Source: Hyphomicrobiaceae bacterium
GTDB taxonomy: Bacteria; Pseudomonadota; Alphaproteobacteria; Rhizobiales; Methyloligellaceae
Assembly: GCA_028066055.1 (NCBI GenBank)
Contig: JALCBY010000006.1
Coordinates: 1,200 to 65,199, forward strand
Direction: 5' to 3'
Length of the DNA: 64,000 bases
This document shows, piece by piece, positions 16,930 through 26,294 of this stretch; within the stretch, counting starts at the first letter, position 1; every line of letters begins with the position of its first letter. The notes under the pieces were generated by a model. It saw only the letters and a program-made list of their open reading frames with translations. It searched no databases and was not told where the DNA came from. The position numbers and the translations under genes are program-made.

Positions 16930-17511
16930 ATGACTGACATAAATGAACCGGTCCGAACCGCACGCACTGCGACAGGCGCAGCTCCAAAGGAGACGGCTGG
17001 CATTGCGGATGAGGCACAGACGGCCGATCCGGCCCTCCTGGATCTCGCCGAGCTGTTGTTTTTTGCCTATCGGGATTTCACGCGCGAACCCGATAAAATA
17101 CTCGATGAGTTCGGCTTTGGCCGCGCTCACCACCGTGTGTTGCATTTCGTGAACCGCCGCCCCGGCATGCGGGTAGCCGATCTGCTTAAGATCCTCAAGA
17201 TCACCAAACAGAGTCTCGGCCGCGTTCTGAAGCAGCTCATCGATGAGGGGTTCATTGTGCAGGAAGAAGGAAAGCTGGACCGCCGCGAGCGGCTGCTCTA
17301 TCCAACAGACAGAGGCCATGAACTCGCAGCCCGGCTGGCAGAACCGCAACTGGAGCGCGTCGCACGGGCGCTTCGAGCCAGTCGACGGCGTGGCGATGCG
17401 AAGATTGAAACGTTCCTATATCAGATGATCAGCGAAGCCGACCGGCCGCACGTCGAGCGGCTGCTCAGGACCAAGTTGAACATGGACCACAAACAGGGCG
17501 AACCGCAATGA
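16930..17511 (+). CDS. MarR family transcriptional regulator (PetP-like position)
   Basis: A 193-residue winged-helix regulator. The N-terminal ~35 residues are a disordered Thr/Ala-rich leader; the MarR domain covers ~40-185 with the recognition helix around LKITKQSLGRVLKQLIDEGF and the wing LDRRERLLYPTDRG. Its last bases overlap the response regulator start by 4 bases (ATGA), and that gene overlaps a histidine kinase gene the same way. In Rhodobacter capsulatus the MarR protein PetP is paired with response regulator PetR; the arrangement here looks homologous, with a kinase added. The ligand is unknown. Confidence 0.87.
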   Translation: MTDINEPVRTARTATGAAPKETAGIADEAQTADPALLDLAELLFFAYRDFTREPDKILDEFGFGRAHHRVLHFVNRRPGMRVADLLKILKITKQSLGRVLKQLIDEGFIVQEEGKLDRRERLLYPTDRGHELAARLAEPQLERVARALRASRRRGDAKIETFLYQMISEADRPHVERLLRTKLNMDHKQGEPQ

Positions 17512-18224
17512 CCCCGGCAACGACATATGGCAACGCGCCCTCGCCGACCGACAATGCGCCGCACATCCTGGTCGTCGATGACGACCAGCGGATTCGGGAT
17601 CTACTGGGACGCTTTCTTCAGGAAAACGGCTTTCGCGTCACGACAGCGGAAAACTCCGCCGCGGCGCGCGCCAACATGCGCGGACTGGCGTTCGATCTCC
17701 TGGTCCTGGATGTCATGATGCCGGGCGAAACAGGGATGGAACTCGCGGAATCATTGCGCAATGACCACGACATCCCGATCCTGATGCTCACCGCGCGTGC
17801 AGAACCCGACCAGCGCATTCGCGGCCTTGAGATCGGCGTGGACGATTATCTTGCGAAGCCGTTCGAACCAAGGGAGCTCCTGCTGAGATTGCAGAACATT
17901 CTCAGCCGGCACAAACGCACGCTCACACCCCAGGATGTCGTTCGCATCGGGGATTTCACGTTCCATATCGGTCGCGGCGAACTGAAGAGCAAGGGCGAGA
18001 CCATTCGCCTGACGGAGCGTGAACGCGACCTGCTGCGGCAGTTCGCCGAGCGCCCCGGTACGCCCATATCACGGCTGGAACTCGCCAAGCAGGGCGCCGA
18101 CGGTTCGGAGCGGGCCGTGGATGTTCAGATCAACCGTCTTAGGAGAAAAATCGAGGCGGACCCGGGCAATCCGGTTTATCTTCAGACGGTTCGTGGCAAA
18201 GGATACATCTTGCACGCTGAATGA
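17508..18224 (+). CDS. OmpR-family response regulator (PetR-like)
   Basis: A 238-residue regulator with a receiver domain (~residues 18-135: VVDDDQRIR acidic pair, phospho-acceptor Asp in LLVLDVMMPGETG, LMLTARAE, conserved Lys in YLAKPFEPREL) and a C-terminal OmpR winged helix (~145-235: IRLTERERDLLRQF, ending RLRRKIEADPGNPVYLQTVRG). It is the middle gene of a translationally coupled MarR-RR-HK trio. Length and position after a MarR gene fit PetR of phototrophic alphaproteobacteria, which was reported upstream of petABC in R. capsulatus; here petABC is ~30 kb away. Confidence 0.93.
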   Translation: MTPATTYGNAPSPTDNAPHILVVDDDQRIRDLLGRFLQENGFRVTTAENSAAARANMRGLAFDLLVLDVMMPGETGMELAESLRNDHDIPILMLTARAEPDQRIRGLEIGVDDYLAKPFEPRELLLRLQNILSRHKRTLTPQDVVRIGDFTFHIGRGELKSKGETIRLTERERDLLRQFAERPGTPISRLELAKQGADGSERAVDVQINRLRRKIEADPGNPVYLQTVRGKGYILHAE

Positions 18225-19609
18225 TGGTTGCCATCCCAAAGCCTCCAGAGCAGCGCGTACGGCGACTGCCCAAACTTAGCTCGGTCCGCTCGTTCCTTGG
18301 CGGCATCATGCCGAAAGGCCTTTATGCGCGCGCGTTGATCATCATCATCGCACCGGTCGTCCTCCTGCAGTCCGTCGTCGCATTCGTGTTCATGGAGCGC
18401 CATTGGGAAACGGTGACTCGCCGCCTGTCCGACGCAACGACCCGCGACATTGCCATGCTTCTTGGTGTCTATGAGGCTTACCCCCACGACGACAACTACC
18501 AGAAGCTGATCAAACTTGCGCAGAACAAGCTCAATCTGTCACTGCAGATACTCCCGCCACAGGATCTGCCTCCCACGCGTCCCAAACCGTTCTTTGACCT
18601 GCTTGATCGCACGCTCAGCAAAGAGATCCGCAAACAGATCGGCAAGCCATTCTGGATCGATACGGTCGGACGGTCGCGTCTGGTCGAAATCCGCATCAAG
18701 CTGAAGGACGCGGTCATGCGCATCATCGCGCGCCGCAGTCAGACCTATGCATCCAATTCCCATATCTTTCTGCTCTGGATGGTCGGCACGTCGCTCGTCC
18801 TGATGACCGTCGCCATTTTGTTCCTGCGTAACCAGATCAAACCGATCCTCCGGCTTGCGCAGGCCGCTGACCGGTTCGGCAAGGGACAGTCGGCGCCGCC
18901 CGACTTCCGGCCGCGCGGCGCGCGCGAGGTCAGACAGGCTGCACTGTCTTTCATGGAAATGCGCAACCGCATCGAGCGGCAGATCGAACAGCGCACCACA
19001 ATGCTCGCCGGCGTGAGCCACGACCTGCGGACCATCCTCACCCGCCTGAAACTGCAGCTTGCCATGTTCAAGGACTCGCAGGAGGCCAAGGAAATGATGG
19101 CCGATGTGGACGAGATGCAGGCGATGCTGGAGGACTATATGGCCTTTGCGCGCGGGGACTCGAGCGAGGAGAGCACACCGGTTAACGTTCGCAACCTGTT
19201 GAAAGATATCCGCAAGCAAACGGCACGCGACAAAAAGGAAATCATGCTGGACCTGCCGAGCGCTTCACTCGTGGTCCCACTCCGCCGCCACGCCTTCAAG
19301 CGCGCGGTTACGAATGTTGTCTCCAATGCGCTGCGGTTTGCAGACCATGTGACTGTCTCCGTGGCCAAGAACAAGAACTGGCTGACACTGCGCGTTGACG
19401 ATGACGGTCCAGGGATACCCGAGGAGGAACGCGAAGAAGTCTTCCGTCCCTTCTACCGACTGGACGACGCCAGGGGCCAGGATACGGGCATCAATACCGG
19501 CCTTGGGCTGTCCATCGCCCGTGATATCGTGCGCAGCCATGGTGGCGACATCACCCTGAAAGAAAGCAATGCGGGCGGTTTGCAGGCAACCATTCGCCTC
19601 CCGATTTAG
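18221..19609 (+). CDS. EnvZ-like membrane sensor histidine kinase
   Basis: A 462-residue kinase with two transmembrane helices (~residues 36-58 and ~184-205) flanking a ~125-residue periplasmic domain, then HAMP (~205-260), HisKA with the H box GVSHDLRTILTRLKLQ, and a HATPase_c domain with N box NVVSNALRFA, G1 DDDGPGIP and G2 GLGLSIARDI. The start ATG overlaps the response regulator stop by 4 bases, which makes the two a cognate pair. In this family the lipid-side signal is unknown; nothing in the periplasmic domain names a ligand. Confidence 0.93.
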   Translation: MMVAIPKPPEQRVRRLPKLSSVRSFLGGIMPKGLYARALIIIIAPVVLLQSVVAFVFMERHWETVTRRLSDATTRDIAMLLGVYEAYPHDDNYQKLIKLAQNKLNLSLQILPPQDLPPTRPKPFFDLLDRTLSKEIRKQIGKPFWIDTVGRSRLVEIRIKLKDAVMRIIARRSQTYASNSHIFLLWMVGTSLVLMTVAILFLRNQIKPILRLAQAADRFGKGQSAPPDFRPRGAREVRQAALSFMEMRNRIERQIEQRTTMLAGVSHDLRTILTRLKLQLAMFKDSQEAKEMMADVDEMQAMLEDYMAFARGDSSEESTPVNVRNLLKDIRKQTARDKKEIMLDLPSASLVVPLRRHAFKRAVTNVVSNALRFADHVTVSVAKNKNWLTLRVDDDGPGIPEEEREEVFRPFYRLDDARGQDTGINTGLGLSIARDIVRSHGGDITLKESNAGGLQATIRLPI

Positions 19610-19674
19610 GATCGGCGCTCTTTCCGTTGCACAATTGTTCCGGCGAACCGCCGACAACAGGAAAGACAGTTCAC

Positions 19675-20184
19675 TTGGCAGGCACCCCTTACGGCAATCA
19701 CGCGTATGCTCTCGGCGAGGATCGGGAGGGACGCCAACTCCGGCTTGTCGCGGTTCCTCAAGCAGCTGCCAGAGAATTGGGTGAGGAATTCGCCCGGATC
19801 GATCCATGGAAAGAATATGGAATACCGGCGAAAATATTGTCTTCGTTCCTGGCCAAAGAGCGCGATGGCCGATACCGGCTTCTGATCACGGCAAACGAAA
19901 CAACGGCGGGAATTGTCGTTGTGACCGTGCCATGGCTGTTCGGCCCGTACCTCCACTTTCTCGGCCTGTTGCCGCAGTTCCAGAACAGCGGCATCGGCTC
20001 ATCCGTCATGACATGGTTCGAGGCGGAAGCAGGGGGGCAATTCAGGAACCTCTGGATATGCGTTTCGGAATTCAACGACAGGGCGGTTCGGTTCTACGAA
20101 CGATTTGGCTATATGCGCGTTGCCAAGCTTGAAGGCCTCGTTATCGACGATCGCAGCGAATTTCTCCTGCGCAAACGCGTTTAG
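19675..20184 (+). CDS. GNAT family N-acetyltransferase
   Basis: A 169-residue acetyltransferase. The acetyl-CoA pyrophosphate loop is visible as LPQFQNSGIGSSVMTWFEAEA (Q/R-x-x-G-x-G), followed by ICVSEFNDRAVRFYERFGY, the classical NxxAxxfYxkxGF stretch. The start is not an ATG: TTG 19675 has AGGAAAG nine bases upstream and is preferred over TTG 19627. It follows the histidine kinase gene by 65 bases and might be read through from it. Substrate unknown. Confidence 0.8.
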   Translation: MAGTPYGNHAYALGEDREGRQLRLVAVPQAAARELGEEFARIDPWKEYGIPAKILSSFLAKERDGRYRLLITANETTAGIVVVTVPWLFGPYLHFLGLLPQFQNSGIGSSVMTWFEAEAGGQFRNLWICVSEFNDRAVRFYERFGYMRVAKLEGLVIDDRSEFLLRKRV

Positions 20185-20243
20185 CCGTCATTTTCGCCCG
20201 CTTTTCGCGCATTCACCAAAATCTGATCAAAATCATGCTGGCA

Positions 20244-20265
20244 TATAATAAGCTAGGTTATTATA
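20244..20265. promoter_or_regulatory. MarR-type operator upstream of the marR-emrAB operon
   Basis: TATAATAA (20244-20251) and TTATTATA (20258-20265) form a perfect 8-bp inverted repeat around GCTAGG, ending seven bases before the regulator start. Overlapping it, ATAAGcTAG and ATAAGtTAG form a near-perfect direct repeat (20247 and 20262 onward). An AT-rich palindrome directly at the start of a MarR gene is the usual autoregulatory operator. Confidence 0.7.
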
Positions 20266-20272
20266 AGTTAGT

Positions 20273-20779
20273 ATGCCTGATGATCCATACCTGACCCGAT
20301 CCCTCGGGTTCCTGATGGCGGACGTGTCCCGGCTTCTCCGGAAACGTTTCGATCAGCGCGCCCGCGCCCTCGGCCTCACCCGCGCGCAATGGCGTGTCCT
20401 TGCGCAACTCCGACGGCGCGAAGGTATAAACCAGCGCGACCTTGCGGAAATCCTCGAAATCGAGAGCATCACTCTCGTGCGTCACATTGATCGACTCGAG
20501 GCCAAGGGTTGGGTTGAGCGCCGACGCGACCCGGCGGACCGGCGCGCCTGGCGTCTGCACCTGAACGCTCAGGTACAACCCGTTCTCGACAAAATGCGTG
20601 AATTCTCGGAGCTGACACGGATGGAGGCGCTTGCGGGTATCTCGGAGGAAGAGAGCGAAGAACTGATCGACCGCCTGTTGCAGATCAAGAGCAACATGCT
20701 CAAGCGCGAGCCGGTGGAGCCGGAGGCCGATGCGGATGTGGTCGAAACCGAAATGACCGGAGAGGACGTTGACGCATAG
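20273..20779 (+). CDS. MarR family repressor of the emrAB efflux operon
   Basis: A 168-residue MarR-type regulator. The helix-turn-helix is NQRDLAEILEIESITLVRHIDRLEAKGWV and the wing RRRDPADRRAWRLHL carries the conserved DxRxR. The acidic C-terminal ~30 residues are a low-complexity tail. Its stop lies inside the start of the emrA-like gene (11-base overlap), so regulator and pump form one operon. A perfect palindrome precedes the start. It probably represses the operon and is released by a pump substrate. Confidence 0.9.
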   Translation: MPDDPYLTRSLGFLMADVSRLLRKRFDQRARALGLTRAQWRVLAQLRRREGINQRDLAEILEIESITLVRHIDRLEAKGWVERRRDPADRRAWRLHLNAQVQPVLDKMREFSELTRMEALAGISEEESEELIDRLLQIKSNMLKREPVEPEADADVVETEMTGEDVDA

Positions 20780-21947
20780 CAAGAAAAATACGCGGGCCCG
20801 GTCGCGCAAGACGGCCAAGAAGCCTGTTGCCGCGGCTCCGGCTGCAACTGAAGCACCCGCGCCCGAAACACCCGCTCCCGGATGGTCCCTCCGCCGCACG
20901 CTCGGAATTGCCTTGCTGTCGGTGATTGGTCCTCTCGCAGCGACCTTTGTCGGTCTCTACATCTATTCCGCCGGCGGCCGGTTTGTCTCGACCGACAACG
21001 CCTATATCAAGTCCGAAAAGATTGCGGTCAGCGCCGATATCTCGGGTCGCGTCGTGAACGTCGCGATCAGGGAGAACCAGCGCGTTGAGAAAGGGGCCTT
21101 GCTGTTCCGGGTCGATCCCGAGCCCTTCCGGATCGCGCTTCAGAAAACGGAAGCCCAGTTGATGCTGGCCATACAGGAGATCGAGGCTCTTCGTGCGGAA
21201 CACAAACAGCGCCTGGCGGAACTGACCCTTGCAGAGGGAGACATTCACTTCTACCAACGCCAGTTCGAACGGCAAAAGAAGCTGAATACACGCGGTTTCG
21301 CCTCCACCACCAATCTCGACACGGCGAGCCGCAACCTCCGCAACGCCCGGGACAAGCTCGCTACAATCCAGCAGGACATTGCGCAGGCGCGTGCGAAGCT
21401 TGGCGGGGACCCGAACATTCCAACGGAGTCGCATCCCACCGTTCTTGAGGCTCAGGCGGCACGCGATCAGGCAGCCCTTGACTTGAGGCACACCGAAGTG
21501 CGCGCCGTCACGTCAGGCGTGATCACGAATTTCGAGCTTCAGCCGGGCGAATACATCCGGGCCGGCAATGTCGTTTTCAGTCTGGTGGGCGATGCCGAGG
21601 TGTGGGTGCAGGCCAATTACAAGGAGACCGATCTCACCCACGTCCGCGTCGGCCAACGCGCGAACATTCGCATCGACACCTATCCGGGCGTTTCGTTCAC
21701 AGCCCTTGTCACCAGCATCAGCCCGGCGACGGGGGCCGAGTTCGCGCTGTTGCCGCCACAGAACGCCACTGGCAACTGGGTCAAGGTCGTTCAGCGGCTG
21801 CCGGTCCGCCTGCAGTTCGAGAACTCCGGAAAGGGACCGCCCTTGCGCGCCGGCATGAGTGTTGTCGTCGACATTGACACGGGCTTCCAGCGTGAACTGC
21901 CCGGATTGGCAAAAGCCGCGCTCAACTGGGCCCGCGATCTGATATGA
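20769..21947 (+). CDS. HlyD/EmrA-family membrane fusion protein
   Basis: A 392-residue periplasmic adaptor. Residues 1-35 are a basic, Ala/Pro-rich cytoplasmic stretch; one transmembrane helix follows (~46-68); then GRFVSTDNAYIKSEKIAVSADISGRV, the typical EmrA barrel-sandwich start, a long coiled-coil hairpin (~115-215) and a beta-barrel (~260-370). The start is TTG 20769 inside the MarR stop region; the overlap supports it. The stop overlaps the emrB-like start by 4 bases. Together with EmrB and an outer-membrane channel it would export amphipathic drugs. Confidence 0.92.
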   Translation: MTHSKKNTRARSRKTAKKPVAAAPAATEAPAPETPAPGWSLRRTLGIALLSVIGPLAATFVGLYIYSAGGRFVSTDNAYIKSEKIAVSADISGRVVNVAIRENQRVEKGALLFRVDPEPFRIALQKTEAQLMLAIQEIEALRAEHKQRLAELTLAEGDIHFYQRQFERQKKLNTRGFASTTNLDTASRNLRNARDKLATIQQDIAQARAKLGGDPNIPTESHPTVLEAQAARDQAALDLRHTEVRAVTSGVITNFELQPGEYIRAGNVVFSLVGDAEVWVQANYKETDLTHVRVGQRANIRIDTYPGVSFTALVTSISPATGAEFALLPPQNATGNWVKVVQRLPVRLQFENSGKGPPLRAGMSVVVDIDTGFQRELPGLAKAALNWARDLI

Positions 21948-23479
21948 GCGCGGCGGTTGCAACCGCGAGCGCCGAATTCCGGCCCACGGGATTGCGGCTG
22001 AAGCTGACAACTGTCGCGTTGATCCTTGCGCCTCTCATCCAGGTATTCGATACCTCACTCATCGCGGTGGCACTCATCCATATGCAGGGATCGCTCTCGG
22101 CCACACAGGACCAGGTCGCCTGGGTACTGACCTCCTACCTGATCGCGCTCGCGGTCATGACCCCCTTTTGGGGTGCTATCAGCAGCCGGTTCGGACGCAA
22201 GCCGCTGCTTCTCGTTTCCATCTTCGGTTTTATTGTCTGCTCACTGCTGTGCGGTACATCCGACACGCTGACGGAAATCCTGGTCTACCGTTTCGTCCAG
22301 GGCATGTTCGGAGCGGCATTGATTCCGTTGTCGCAGTCATCCCTGCTCTCGGTCTATCGGCGGGAGGATTTCGGCGTTGCTATGGGATGGTGGGGCGTGG
22401 GAATTATGTTCGGCCCCGTCTTCGGACCAACGCTGGGAGCCTACATCACCGAATATTTCAGCTGGCGCTGGGCATTCTACCTCAACCTGCCGATCGGCCT
22501 GATGGCATTTTTGATGATCGCCATACTCGTCCCGCGCGTTCGGAATCGGACGCCTCGCGCGTTCAACTATTTTGGCTTCGCGATGCTTGCGATCACCATT
22601 GCGTCCGTGCAGTTCATTCTTGACCGCGGCGAACGGCTCGACTGGTACGATTCCCCGACTGTCATCATTCTAACACTCGTCGCGGCGGGGGCCTTCTGGG
22701 TTTTCATTGTAAATTCCCTGACGTCGAAAATTCCGTTTGTCGACCCGGCGATCTTCCGTGACAAGAACTATGTGAGTGGTATCGTCCTGCGTGTTTTGTT
22801 TGGGGTCGTGCTTTTCGGCAGCGTTGTGCTGCTGCCCCCCTTCCTGCAGAACCAGGGAGGCTATCCGTTGATCGACAGCGGAATCATCCTGGCCGCCCGC
22901 GGTGGCGGTGCAATGGCTTCCGCCTTACTCGTCGGTTATCTGTTGAAGTTCGTCGACCCGCGGAAAGTCATTTTCGTGGGCATGCTTATCGCCGCCACGA
23001 CGATGTGGCAGTTTTCCAACTTCACCCAAGACATTGAGATCGTCAGCATCATGGTGGTGAGTTTTATTCAGGGCATTTCATTCAGCTGTTTTGTTATTCC
23101 GGTGAACACGGCCGCTTTTTCATCGATGGCGCCGGAGCATCGTGATGCCGGAACGTCATTCTATTCCCTGTTGAACAACATAGGCCGCAGCCTCGGTATC
23201 GCGCTGTTTGTCAGCTACCTCGCACGCCAGACGCAAGCAAACCACGCATTGCTGGGCGAAAAGGTGACGCAATTCAATGACGCCGTGCGTCACCTGGAGC
23301 TTCCCCAGGTATGGGATCTTGAGAGCACGGCCGGGCTAAGGGCCATCAATCGCGTCGTCAACCAGCAAGCCGAGCTGATTGCCTATATCGACGACTTTCG
23401 CTTGATCGCTGTTGTCATCGTCGTTTGCATGCCGGTGCTTTTGGTCATGCGCAATCCGCACAAGACGGCCGCGGCCTAG
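21944..23479 (+). CDS. DHA2-family (EmrB/QacA) MFS multidrug transporter
   Basis: A 511-residue protein with about 14 transmembrane helices. Motif A-like [14 protein letters not shown] after helix 2 and the antiporter motif C region around [21 protein letters not shown] are visible. [21 protein letters not shown] at helix 1 is the DHA2 signature region. It is coupled to the EmrA-like gene by an ATGA overlap. Its stop TAG is shared with the convergent SDR gene through CTAG (23476-23479). Likely a proton-driven efflux pump; substrates unknown. Confidence 0.92.
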   Translation: MSAAVATASAEFRPTGLRLKLTTVALILAPLIQVFDTSLIAVALIHMQGSLSATQDQVAWVLTSYLIALAVMTPFWGAISSRFGRKPLLLVSIFGFIVCSLLCGTSDTLTEILVYRFVQGMFGAALIPLSQSSLLSVYRREDFGVAMGWWGVGIMFGPVFGPTLGAYITEYFSWRWAFYLNLPIGLMAFLMIAILVPRVRNRTPRAFNYFGFAMLAITIASVQFILDRGERLDWYDSPTVIILTLVAAGAFWVFIVNSLTSKIPFVDPAIFRDKNYVSGIVLRVLFGVVLFGSVVLLPPFLQNQGGYPLIDSGIILAARGGGAMASALLVGYLLKFVDPRKVIFVGMLIAATTMWQFSNFTQDIEIVSIMVVSFIQGISFSCFVIPVNTAAFSSMAPEHRDAGTSFYSLLNNIGRSLGIALFVSYLARQTQANHALLGEKVTQFNDAVRHLELPQVWDLESTAGLRAINRVVNQQAELIAYIDDFRLIAVVIVVCMPVLLVMRNPHKTAAA

Positions 23480-24231
23480 CCCCGCCCGACAAACGGCATT
23501 TTCGTCGCCATGATGGTCATGAACTGGACGTTGGTCTCAAGCGGAAGGGAATCCATGTAAAGCACGGCGCTCGCCACCTGATCGGCCGTCATCACGGGTT
23601 CAATCCTGGTCGACCCGTCCGCCTGCGGCACACCCTTGGTCATTCGCACCGTGCGCTCGGTCAACGCATTGCCGATATCGATCTGCCCGCACGCAATGTC
23701 ATGTTCGCGCCCGTCGAGAGAAATACTCTTGGTCAGACCGGTAATGGCGTGTTTCGTCGAGGTATAGGGCGCGGAGAAGGGGCGCGGCGCGTGGGCCGAG
23801 ATCGAACCGTTGTTGATGATACGCCCGCCTTTTGGCTGCTGCACCTTCATGATCCTGATCGCTTCCTGCGCGCAGTAGAACGATCCGTTCAGGTTGACAT
23901 TCACGACATCCTGCCACTGTTCAGGCGTCAGCTCTTCCATCGGCACGCCGGGCGCGCTCGTGCCCGCATTGTTGAACAGCAGATCGAGCCGGCCGAACGT
24001 GTCTTTGGTTTGTGTGAACGCTGCGGCAACCGATGCCGGGTCGGCCACGTCCATCGAGACGGCAAACATTTTTCCGCCGCCCTCTTCCGCCATCGCGGCG
24101 GTTTCTTCCAAAGCGTCCATCCGGCGTCCGGTCAAAACAACGGCGTATCCGTTTTTTTGCAGCAACAAAGCCGTCGCCCTACCGATGCCACTGCCGGCGC
24201 CGGTCACAAATGCAATTCTTCCCTCAGTCAT
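23476..24231 (-). CDS. SDR-family NAD(P)-dependent oxidoreductase
   Basis: A 251-residue classical [12 protein letters not shown] cofactor loop, FNNAGT, catalytic Ser in [11 protein letters not shown], and Tyr/Lys in [10 protein letters not shown]. It is cytosolic and tetrameric by family. Typical of enzymes annotated as 3-oxoacyl-ACP-reductase-like or glucose/ribitol dehydrogenase-like, but the substrate is not evident. It follows denD in the same direction with 38 bases between, so the two may be one transcript. It ends convergent with emrB, sharing a CTAG stop. Confidence 0.9.
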   Translation of the reverse strand: MTEGRIAFVTGAGSGIGRATALLLQKNGYAVVLTGRRMDALEETAAMAEEGGGKMFAVSMDVADPASVAAAFTQTKDTFGRLDLLFNNAGTSAPGVPMEELTPEQWQDVVNVNLNGSFYCAQEAIRIMKVQQPKGGRIINNGSISAHAPRPFSAPYTSTKHAITGLTKSISLDGREHDIACGQIDIGNALTERTVRMTKGVPQADGSTRIEPVMTADQVASAVLYMDSLPLETNVQFMTIMATKMPFVGRG

Positions 24232-24269
24232 GTTCCATACTCCCTGTCATCTGGAGCCGATGGTGAACA

Positions 24270-25232
24270 TCAGCCCAATTCGTCGTCCAGAAACTGCCGC
24301 ACCACGGCATCAATGCTTTCATCCGCAGTAAACCCGAGCGCATTCGCCCGATCGGTTGTCATTCCCTGCGGCCACGATCCGACGATCGCCTCGATTGCCG
24401 GGTCGGGCTCCCACGAGATCAACGACGTGTCGCCACCTGCCCGCTCAAGTGCTGCGATCATTTCAGCCACAGTCACGGTAAGCCCGGGAAGATTGAGGAC
24501 GCGCAACCCGTCAGGCCAGTTTTCAGCTTCCAAGTCGTGAGCCAGCACCAAATCGGCAACAACTGAACGTGGCGACTTGATCCAGACGGCTAGATCCTCC
24601 GAAACCGGACAGACCGCATTCATTCCCTGGAGCGGTTCGCGCAGGATCGAACTCGCAAACGAAGACGCCGCCTTGTTGGGTGCTCCGGGCCGAATGACAA
24701 TCGTCGGCAGGCGCACGGTGCGGCCATCGACAAATCCCCGGCGTGCATATTCGCCCACGAGATATTCCCCGATAACCTTTTCAACGCCGTAGGAATTGAG
24801 AGGCCGAACCGGCGTATCGTCATCGACGATCGGCGGGGCCACGCCAAATGCGGCGACCGAACTCGCGAAGACGAAACGCGGCAGCGCGGCAAGTCCGCGG
24901 CAACGCTCAAGGAGTGCGCGTGTCGCATCCAGATTGACACGCATGCCGAGATCAAAATCGGCTTCCGCCTCAGCGGAAACGACAGCAGCCAGGTGAAAAA
25001 TGCTGCTGGCATCGCCCGGCACGACCTCATCGAACACCCCTTCCGAACCAATGTCGGCTTCGACGTATGTCACGCCCTCGCAGGCGTTATCAGGCATGGT
25101 GCGATCGACGCAGATGATCTCCGAAATCGACACTGATGTATCGTCAGGTGCGGCAAGCACACCGCGTTCCTGCAGGGCGGCTATCAGTTTTTGGCCGAGA
25201 AACCCCGCACCCCCGGTGATGACGACTTTCAC
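24270..25232 (-). CDS. denD: D-erythronate dehydrogenase
   Basis: A 320-residue extended SDR / epimerase-family protein. The NAD motif is ITGGAGFLGQKLI, the catalytic Tyr-x3-Lys is YGVEK, and VRLPTIVIRPGAPNKAASSF is the stretch diagnostic for DenD. DenD oxidises D-erythronate at C2 as the first step of C4 sugar-acid catabolism. The usual partners (OtnC, OtnI, kinase) are not adjacent, so its substrate here may differ. The start is GTG, with GAGG six bases upstream. The downstream gene is another SDR. Confidence 0.85.
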   Translation of the reverse strand: MKVVITGGAGFLGQKLIAALQERGVLAAPDDTSVSISEIICVDRTMPDNACEGVTYVEADIGSEGVFDEVVPGDASSIFHLAAVVSAEAEADFDLGMRVNLDATRALLERCRGLAALPRFVFASSVAAFGVAPPIVDDDTPVRPLNSYGVEKVIGEYLVGEYARRGFVDGRTVRLPTIVIRPGAPNKAASSFASSILREPLQGMNAVCPVSEDLAVWIKSPRSVVADLVLAHDLEAENWPDGLRVLNLPGLTVTVAEMIAALERAGGDTSLISWEPDPAIEAIVGSWPQGMTTDRANALGFTADESIDAVVRQFLDDELG

Positions 25233-25259
25233 ATGATCCTCGTTTCCACCGGTGCGGTC

Positions 25260-25616
25260 TCAGTAGAGCCGGCCGCCGTTCGGAATTTTCTGATCCGGTG
25301 CGAACAGGACGACTTCGCCGTTCCCATCGGGAAATCCGAGTGTGAGAACCTCAGACATAAGTGGCCCGATCTGGCGTGGGGGGAAGTTTACGACGGCGGC
25401 AACCTGGCGCCCGACGAGATCTTCAAGCGCGTAATGCGCCGTGATCTGCGCCGAACTTTTCTTCTCGCCGATCTCCGGACCAAAGTCGATCCACAGCTTG
25501 TATGCCGGCTTGCGCGCCTCCGGAAAGGGTTCCGCGCGCGTTATCGTGCCGACGCGAATGTCGACTTTGAGAAAATCATCAAACACGATTTCCGGTGCGG
25601 GCGCTGTATCCGTCAC
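25260..25616 (-). CDS. csaA: tRNA-binding domain protein, CsaA-like
   Basis: A 118-residue OB-fold protein of the CsaA/Trbp111 type. [22 protein letters not shown] starts the domain, [28 protein letters not shown] the centre, and [10 protein letters not shown] the end. CsaA proteins are dimeric, bind tRNA and have been described as export-related chaperones. GTG start with GAGGA upstream. It lies 27 bases upstream of denD on the same strand. Confidence 0.88.
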   Translation of the reverse strand: MTDTAPAPEIVFDDFLKVDIRVGTITRAEPFPEARKPAYKLWIDFGPEIGEKKSSAQITAHYALEDLVGRQVAAVVNFPPRQIGPLMSEVLTLGFPDGNGEVVLFAPDQKIPNGGRLY

Positions 25617-25824
25617 AACTGATCCTCACTCTTTCGCGGGCAAGATAGTGCGTGGCTCACCACGTCACAAGAAAAGAATATTCGTGATTGTTTTCAGTGC
25701 ACTACCGCGCGTTTGAACCTTTTCCAGCCTTACCGCGACCAACACTTCAAGTGGCCTTTCCACCGCTTCAAAAGCCGGTTGCATGCCACGCGAGACAAAT
25801 CGATCCCGTCAGGAGAGGCATAGA

Positions 25825-26097
25825 ATGCTCAAACGGATTTTCGTTGTTGCGTTGACGAGCGCGGTCATTGTCCTGAACACGACAACGACTCTCATTATGG
25901 GCTCCGTTGCGCTGGCGACGGTCAATATGGTTGTTGCCGCGGTTGACGCACTGTCGGCTGAACGCGCGGCAATCGCGAGAGCAAGAGTTTCCTCACTGCG
26001 ATTCACGGCACATGCAGAGCAAACGCGCGGAGAGATTCCGAAAACACGGACTCTTGTCGGACAGGCCACCCCATATCACAGATTGATCGTCCGCTGA
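25825..26097 (+). CDS. Small exported or membrane-anchored hypothetical protein
   Basis: A 90-residue protein with a hydrophobic N-terminus (~residues 4-37, MLKRIFVVALTSAVIVLN followed by a second apolar stretch) and a basic soluble tail ending YHRLIVR. The start ATG 25825 is chosen because AGGAGAGG lies just upstream; the frame opens at 25783. I recognise no family. It has its own ~200-base upstream interval after csaA and ends ~200 bases before the next small gene. Confidence 0.5.
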   Translation: MLKRIFVVALTSAVIVLNTTTTLIMGSVALATVNMVVAAVDALSAERAAIARARVSSLRFTAHAEQTRGEIPKTRTLVGQATPYHRLIVR

Positions 26098-26294
26098 TCG
26101 GTGTGCCCAGACCGCCGACCAAGCCGAGGCGCTCACACATGCCTGTGCCATTTTTCTCGCTCGGAAATGAATAAAAAACCGGAAATTCACCGGACCATTT
26201 CCTCAAATGAATGTGAAGGCATAGCATGGTGTTTTTTCTTCTCTTTCAGGAAAATCTGCGACTAGAATCCCGCGATTCCATCGGGGGGGTAAGT

